Positions 32,630 to 35,809 of a stretch of 35,809 nucleotides of DNA are shown here, piece by piece. Positions within the stretch are counted from its first letter, which is position 1; each line of letters opens with the position of its first letter. This DNA is from an uncultured Bacillota bacterium. Its GTDB lineage: Bacteria > Bacillota_I > Bacilli_A > Culicoidibacterales > ZOR0006. The notes under the pieces are model-generated. The model ran no database searches. It was not told the origin of the DNA and saw nothing but the letters and a program-made list of their open reading frames with translations. Location of the stretch: assembly GCA_945956935.1 (NCBI GenBank), contig CAMFJD010000018.1, forward strand, positions 1 to 35,809, written 5' to 3'. The translations under genes were made by a program, and so were the position numbers.

Positions 32630-32707
32630 ATGAGAAAAAAATATTTTTTACAAAAGATGCTGACAAGTATCATGCGAGCACAGCACCGATGTTGTCAAAT
32701 AGGGTAA
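32630..32707 (+). CDS. Cys-codon leader peptide (25 aa), candidate attenuator of the cystine importer
   Basis: A short ORF behind the promoter, with AAGGGGA 9 nt before its ATG. The peptide starts MRKKYFLQKM and ends AQHRCCQIG, with adjacent TGT TGT codons (32690-32695) three codons before the last sense codon. The next gene imports cystine. TGACAA (32661-32666) can pair with TTGTCA (32692-32697), and that 3' arm covers the second Cys codon, so a ribosome waiting for Cys-tRNA would open the hairpin. No T-rich terminator lies between the ORF and tcyP, so control may act on translation or RNA stability. Cys-rich leader peptides are known in actinobacteria. Its assignment here is inference from position, ribosome site and codons. 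Confidence 0.6.
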   Translation: MRKKYFLQKMLTSIMRAQHRCCQIG

Positions 32708-32749
32708 ATGTAATCTGATTTAAAAATAGGATAGAAAAGAGGAAAAAAG

Positions 32750-34159
32750 ATGTTTACAGGACCATTTTTTGAACAATTTTTATTTATTACTAGCCCAATG
32801 ACAATCATTGCGATTGCAATACTTATTGGGGCATTTATATTTATGTTTATGTTGCAAAAGAAACGTGTGAAGTTTTCAACACGAATGTTTATTGCATTAG
32901 GACTAGCAATTGGACTTGGAGTAGCACTTCAATTAATTGCAGGATTACCGGCAGACCCTTCAACGATAACGTGGTTGGATGAAACCAGAACATGGTATAG
33001 CTTATTTGGAAGTGGTTTTACAAAGTTACTTCAAATGCTAGTCATTCCGATTGTATTTATTTCAATTGTTCGCGTTGTTATGAATTTAGAAGGTCAGAAT
33101 CTAGGTAAAATGACTGGAAGAACAATTGCTTGGATGTTGGGAACAACGGCTGTTGCTGCAGTGGTCGGAATTGTGTTAGCAAATGCTTTCCAACTAGGTC
33201 AAGGATTAGAATTAGCGTCGTCATCAGTAGAACCTAAGGAAGTAACAACACTTGTAACAACGATGTTGAATTTAATTCCAAGCAATCCAATTGCAATTAT
33301 GAGTGAAGGAAATGTCATTGCTTTAGTTATTTTTGCTTCATTTATTGGAATTGCGACGATGCGTATGGGAAAACGCAAACCGGAAGTTATCGCGCCGTTT
33401 AAAGATTTAATTGAAGCAGCATATCAAATTATTATGAGTGTTGCGATGACAATTATTAAATTAATGCCATATGGTGTCATCGCTTTACTAGCAGGAACAA
33501 TTGTTGGACGTGGATTAGATGCGATTTTGTCAGTTGGAATGGTGGTCGTTGTGATTTATTTAGCGATTGTGCTTCAATTTATGATTCATATGGGTATACT
33601 TTCAGTACATGGTTTAAATCCAGTGAGCTATTTACGTAAAGGGTATGAACCATTAGTACTTGCATTTACATCACGTTCGAGTATGGGGACATTACCAGTA
33701 ACAGTAGAGACACTAACTGAAAAATTGGGTGTAAATGGAGCAACAGCTAACCTTGTATCAAGTCTTGGAACGACAATGGGAATGAATGGATGTGCAGGTA
33801 TTTATCCAGCTGTTTTAGCAGTCATGTTAGCACGAATGACAGGAATTCCAATGGATGCACAATTTTATGTGTTGCTTGTGGTCGTTGTGACATTAGGATC
33901 TGTAGGTATTGCCGGAATACCGGGAACAGCTACAGTCTCAGCGTCAGTTACTTTAAATGGTGTTGGTCTTGGCTCAGCATTTAGCTATATTGGTCCAGTT
34001 TTAGGAATTGATCCTATTTTAGATATGGGACGCACAATGTTAAATGTAAATGGAACAATGGTAACTGCGGTAGTCGTTGATAAATCATTAGGGACACTAG
34101 ACATTGAGAAATTCCATTCGAAAGATCAAGTGTTTGCTGAGGATATTGAAGTTGCATAA
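32750..34159 (+). CDS. tcyP: TcyP-type L-cystine:cation symporter (469 aa)
   Basis: A member of the dicarboxylate/amino acid:cation symporter family, in the TcyP branch that imports cystine. Hydrophobic helices run from the N-terminus (PMTIIAIAILIGAFIFMFML) to the re-entrant regions. Conserved segments are KLLQMLVIPIVFISIVRVVMNL near residue 95, AFTSRSSMGTLPVTVE near 305 (the SSS-like helical hairpin 1 region), TMGMNGCAGIYPAVLAVMLA, and IDPILDMGRTMLNVNGTMVTAVV near 425, where the family binds substrate and Na+. The ribosome site is AGAGGAAAAAAG. Position between persulfide-handling genes and a CoA-disulfide reductase, plus the Cys-codon leader, supports cystine as substrate. Confidence 0.92.
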   Translation: MFTGPFFEQFLFITSPMTIIAIAILIGAFIFMFMLQKKRVKFSTRMFIALGLAIGLGVALQLIAGLPADPSTITWLDETRTWYSLFGSGFTKLLQMLVIPIVFISIVRVVMNLEGQNLGKMTGRTIAWMLGTTAVAAVVGIVLANAFQLGQGLELASSSVEPKEVTTLVTTMLNLIPSNPIAIMSEGNVIALVIFASFIGIATMRMGKRKPEVIAPFKDLIEAAYQIIMSVAMTIIKLMPYGVIALLAGTIVGRGLDAILSVGMVVVVIYLAIVLQFMIHMGILSVHGLNPVSYLRKGYEPLVLAFTSRSSMGTLPVTVETLTEKLGVNGATANLVSSLGTTMGMNGCAGIYPAVLAVMLARMTGIPMDAQFYVLLVVVVTLGSVGIAGIPGTATVSASVTLNGVGLGSAFSYIGPVLGIDPILDMGRTMLNVNGTMVTAVVVDKSLGTLDIEKFHSKDQVFAEDIEVA

Positions 34160-34189
34160 ACTTCATAAAATAAGTGAAAATCAATGAAT

Positions 34190-34240
34190 AATAGCATCCC
34201 TCCATTGTTTTGAAAATGTAGAAGGATGCTATTTTATTTT
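34190..34240 (+). terminator. intrinsic terminator after tcyP
   Basis: AATAGCATCC (34190-34199) pairs with GGATGCTATT (34224-34233), followed by TTATTTT. Confidence 0.8.
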
Positions 34241-34261
34241 AGAAAGAAATGAGTGATAGTG

Positions 34262-35590
34262 ATGAAAGTAGTTATTATTGGTGGAATTGCAGCAGGAGCG
34301 ACAGCAGCAGCGAAGCTAAAACGTGTGAATAAAAAAGCTGAGATTATCATGTATGACAAAGGAAAATACGTTTCATTTGGAGCATGTGGGTTACCATATT
34401 TTATCGGTGGGCAGTTTGACAATCCACAAAATATGATTAGTCGTACACCAGAACAATTTGAAAAAACAGGAATTATCGCCAAAACAGAACATAACGTGAC
34501 TAAAATAGATGTTGAAAACAAGCGTGTATATGGAGTTGATTTAACAACTCAAATACCTTTTGAAACAACATATGATACATTATTAATTGCAACAGGGGCA
34601 ACGCCAATATTACCTAATTTGCCAGGAATACAGCTATCTGGAATATATACAGCAACAAAACTTGAAGATGGTGAGATGTTGAGAAATCAATTAGATGCAA
34701 TTGAAACTGTAACAATTGTTGGTGCTGGATTTATTGGGTTGGAATTGGCGGAGCAACTTCATGAACTAGGGAAAAAAGTACGGATTATTGAATTGAGTAA
34801 TACGGTAATGGGAAAAGTGTTTGATTCTGAAATAAGTGAACATATTGCCCAGGAAATTCGAAGAAAAGGGCTTGATTTACATTTAGAAGAATCTGTTATA
34901 GGTTTTGAAGGTGAGGGGAAAGTAACTCATATTGTTACAAAAAAAGCTCGTTATGAAACGGATGCTGTTATTGTTGCAATTGGATTCAAGCCAAATACTC
35001 AATTAGTTGATGGATTGGGTATGGAACAACTGGAAAATGGCGCGATTATTGTAAGTCAGCAAGGAAAAACCTCTATTCCTGATATTTATGCTGTTGGAGA
35101 TTGTGCAACCGTGCACAATAAACTGTTGAATGAGCCGATGTATTTACCACTCGCTACGACGGCAAATAAATTGGGACGAATTGTAGGAGAAGTGATTGGT
35201 GGACTAGATAGTGCTTTTCCAGGTATGCTTGGAAGTTCAGCGATACGTTTCTTAGGAATTGAAGCAGCAGCTACAGGATTAACAGAGCAAATGGCTCAAC
35301 TGAAGGGGATAGATTATAAAACAACAGTAATAAAAGATAATGATCATACAAGTTATGTGAAAGGTGCAGTTGAGTTAACAGTAAAATTAGTATATCATGC
35401 ACAAACGAAAGTCCTTTTAGGTGGACAAATAGTAGGACCAAAAAATGCTGTTCTACGAGTTGATGTTTTGGCAGCAGCAATTTATAAAGAAATGACAACT
35501 GATGAATTAGGATTGTTAGATTTAGTTTATTCTCCTCCGTTTGCAAGAACATGGGATATCTTAAACGTTGCAGGAAACGTAAGTAAATAA
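34262..35590 (+). CDS. CoA-disulfide reductase-like FAD/NAD(P)H oxidoreductase (442 aa)
   Basis: Same fold as the reductase part of the 30065-31756 gene but without a rhodanese domain. The FAD motif is VVIIGGIAAGATAAAKLKR. Cys42 lies in VSFGACGLPYFIGG, which resembles CoA-disulfide reductases (SFxxCxLPY) more than water-forming NADH oxidases (SFLxCGM). The NAD(P)H motif is VTIVGAGFIGLELAEQL, and the second FAD motif is IYAVGDCATV. The C-terminal domain has the YSPPFARTWD segment that supplies the Tyr/Tyr pair region in CoADR. ATG 34262 is used rather than GTG 34253; the ribosome site (GAGTGAT) is weak. NADH oxidase or peroxidase activity remains possible. Repeat family 1 copies follow its stop codon. 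Confidence 0.88.
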   Translation: MKVVIIGGIAAGATAAAKLKRVNKKAEIIMYDKGKYVSFGACGLPYFIGGQFDNPQNMISRTPEQFEKTGIIAKTEHNVTKIDVENKRVYGVDLTTQIPFETTYDTLLIATGATPILPNLPGIQLSGIYTATKLEDGEMLRNQLDAIETVTIVGAGFIGLELAEQLHELGKKVRIIELSNTVMGKVFDSEISEHIAQEIRRKGLDLHLEESVIGFEGEGKVTHIVTKKARYETDAVIVAIGFKPNTQLVDGLGMEQLENGAIIVSQQGKTSIPDIYAVGDCATVHNKLLNEPMYLPLATTANKLGRIVGEVIGGLDSAFPGMLGSSAIRFLGIEAAATGLTEQMAQLKGIDYKTTVIKDNDHTSYVKGAVELTVKLVYHAQTKVLLGGQIVGPKNAVLRVDVLAAAIYKEMTTDELGLLDLVYSPPFARTWDILNVAGNVSK

Positions 35591-35735
35591 AAAGAGAGCG
35601 ATGAATGCGATGGAAAAGAGAAAACACATAAAATTTTCCATCAGTGTGGCTAGAAAATAAGGAAGGATATACAGGCAGCTGAGATGCCGCCCGTATATCC
35701 TTGCGTTTTTGTGAACACTGAAGCATGAATCGTAT
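35587..35735. repeat. structured intergenic repeat family 1, copy B
   Basis: Begins at the stop codon of the preceding gene. Hairpin 1 is GATGGAAAA (35608-35616) with TTTTCCATC (35633-35641). The long-range stem is CAGTGT (35641-35646) with ACACTG (35714-35719). Hairpin 2 is AGGATATAC (35663-35671) with GTATATCCT (35692-35700), with GGC/GCC inside, followed by GCGTTTTTG. It is the first of two tandem units with a 149-nt period. Confidence 0.85.
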
Positions 35736-35809
35736 TTAAAAAGAGAGCGATGACTGCGATGGAAAAGAGAAAACACATAAAATTTTCCATCAGTGTGGCT
35801 AGAAAATAA
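35736..35809. repeat. structured intergenic repeat family 1, copy C, cut by the window edge
   Basis: Matches copy B with one difference over about 70 nt (ACTGCG in place of AATGCG), through CTAGAAAATAA, where the window ends. The tandem arrangement suggests duplication in place. Confidence 0.85.

Noticed and set aside
32536-32718. A 60-codon + strand frame over the tcyP leader
   Set aside because: It begins inside the -35 element of the promoter, has no ribosome site, and competes with the better-supported 25-codon Cys leader in another frame.
35271-35726. 151-residue minus-strand ORF over the end of the last reductase gene and repeat copy B
   Set aside because: Leucine-rich antisense shadow that runs across a structured repeat; no start signals.

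Overview
The window is AT-rich, densely coded, low-GC Gram-positive DNA. It has strong AGGAGG-type ribosome sites, many hairpin-plus-T-run terminators, HrcA/CIRCE heat-shock operators, the truB-ribF-rpsO order, murJ (ytgP type) next to an RsuA-type pseudouridine synthase, a DUF1659/DUF2922 pair and an ECF S component. This fits class Bacilli. I lean towards Lactobacillales near the enterococci, but the sequence does not settle the genus.

Layout. 1-631: a CRISPR array of nine 36-nt repeats and eight 30-nt spacers; the repeat looks like type II and no cas gene lies in the window. 928-2550: a small gene cut in two by an IS3-family element (1168-2398), then a pentapeptide-repeat protein. 3449-6482: two tandem alanine/glycine:cation symporter paralogues. 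6587-8846: small proteins (one membrane protein, one unknown, DUF1659, DUF2922) and an OmpR-type regulator with a degenerate receiver. 9025-10819: a Cof-type HAD phosphatase facing a TtcA-type tRNA thiolase. 11009-13294: truB, ribF, rpsO. 13470-16568: an unknown gene, then clpB behind two CIRCE operators. 16908-19668: degV and a convergent 14-TM DHA2 drug exporter. 19909-22911: murJ, rsuA-type synthase, ECF S component. 22935-23836: a ykkC-class (guanidine-I type) riboswitch in front of a stand-alone B3/B4 tRNA-editing-domain protein. 24082-25318: a lone dnaJ with its own CIRCE. 25316-25610: two structured repeat elements. 25809-29050: a GNAT acetyltransferase, an azoR-pirin operon with a divergent HxlR regulator carrying an N-terminal Cys, and prmA. 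29088-35590: a sulfur/thiol region, followed by tandem repeat elements running off the right edge.

The sulfur region is the most coherent functional unit. A Crp/Fnr-family regulator is divergent from a CoA-disulfide/persulfide reductase-rhodanese fusion, which is followed by two single-domain rhodaneses. A TcyP-type cystine importer and a second CoA-disulfide-reductase-like enzyme come next. The regulator gap holds two 17-bp palindromes of the same form (CTGT-N9-ACAG). In front of the cystine importer, behind a strong promoter, is a 25-codon ORF with two adjacent Cys codons three codons before the end. This suggests cysteine-responsive attenuation.

The observations most worth following up are that Cys-codon leader, the regulator/palindrome/persulfide module, the riboswitch-B3/B4 pairing (a possible defence against arginine analogues such as canavanine), and two families of structured intergenic repeats, one with a compensatory base change between copies.
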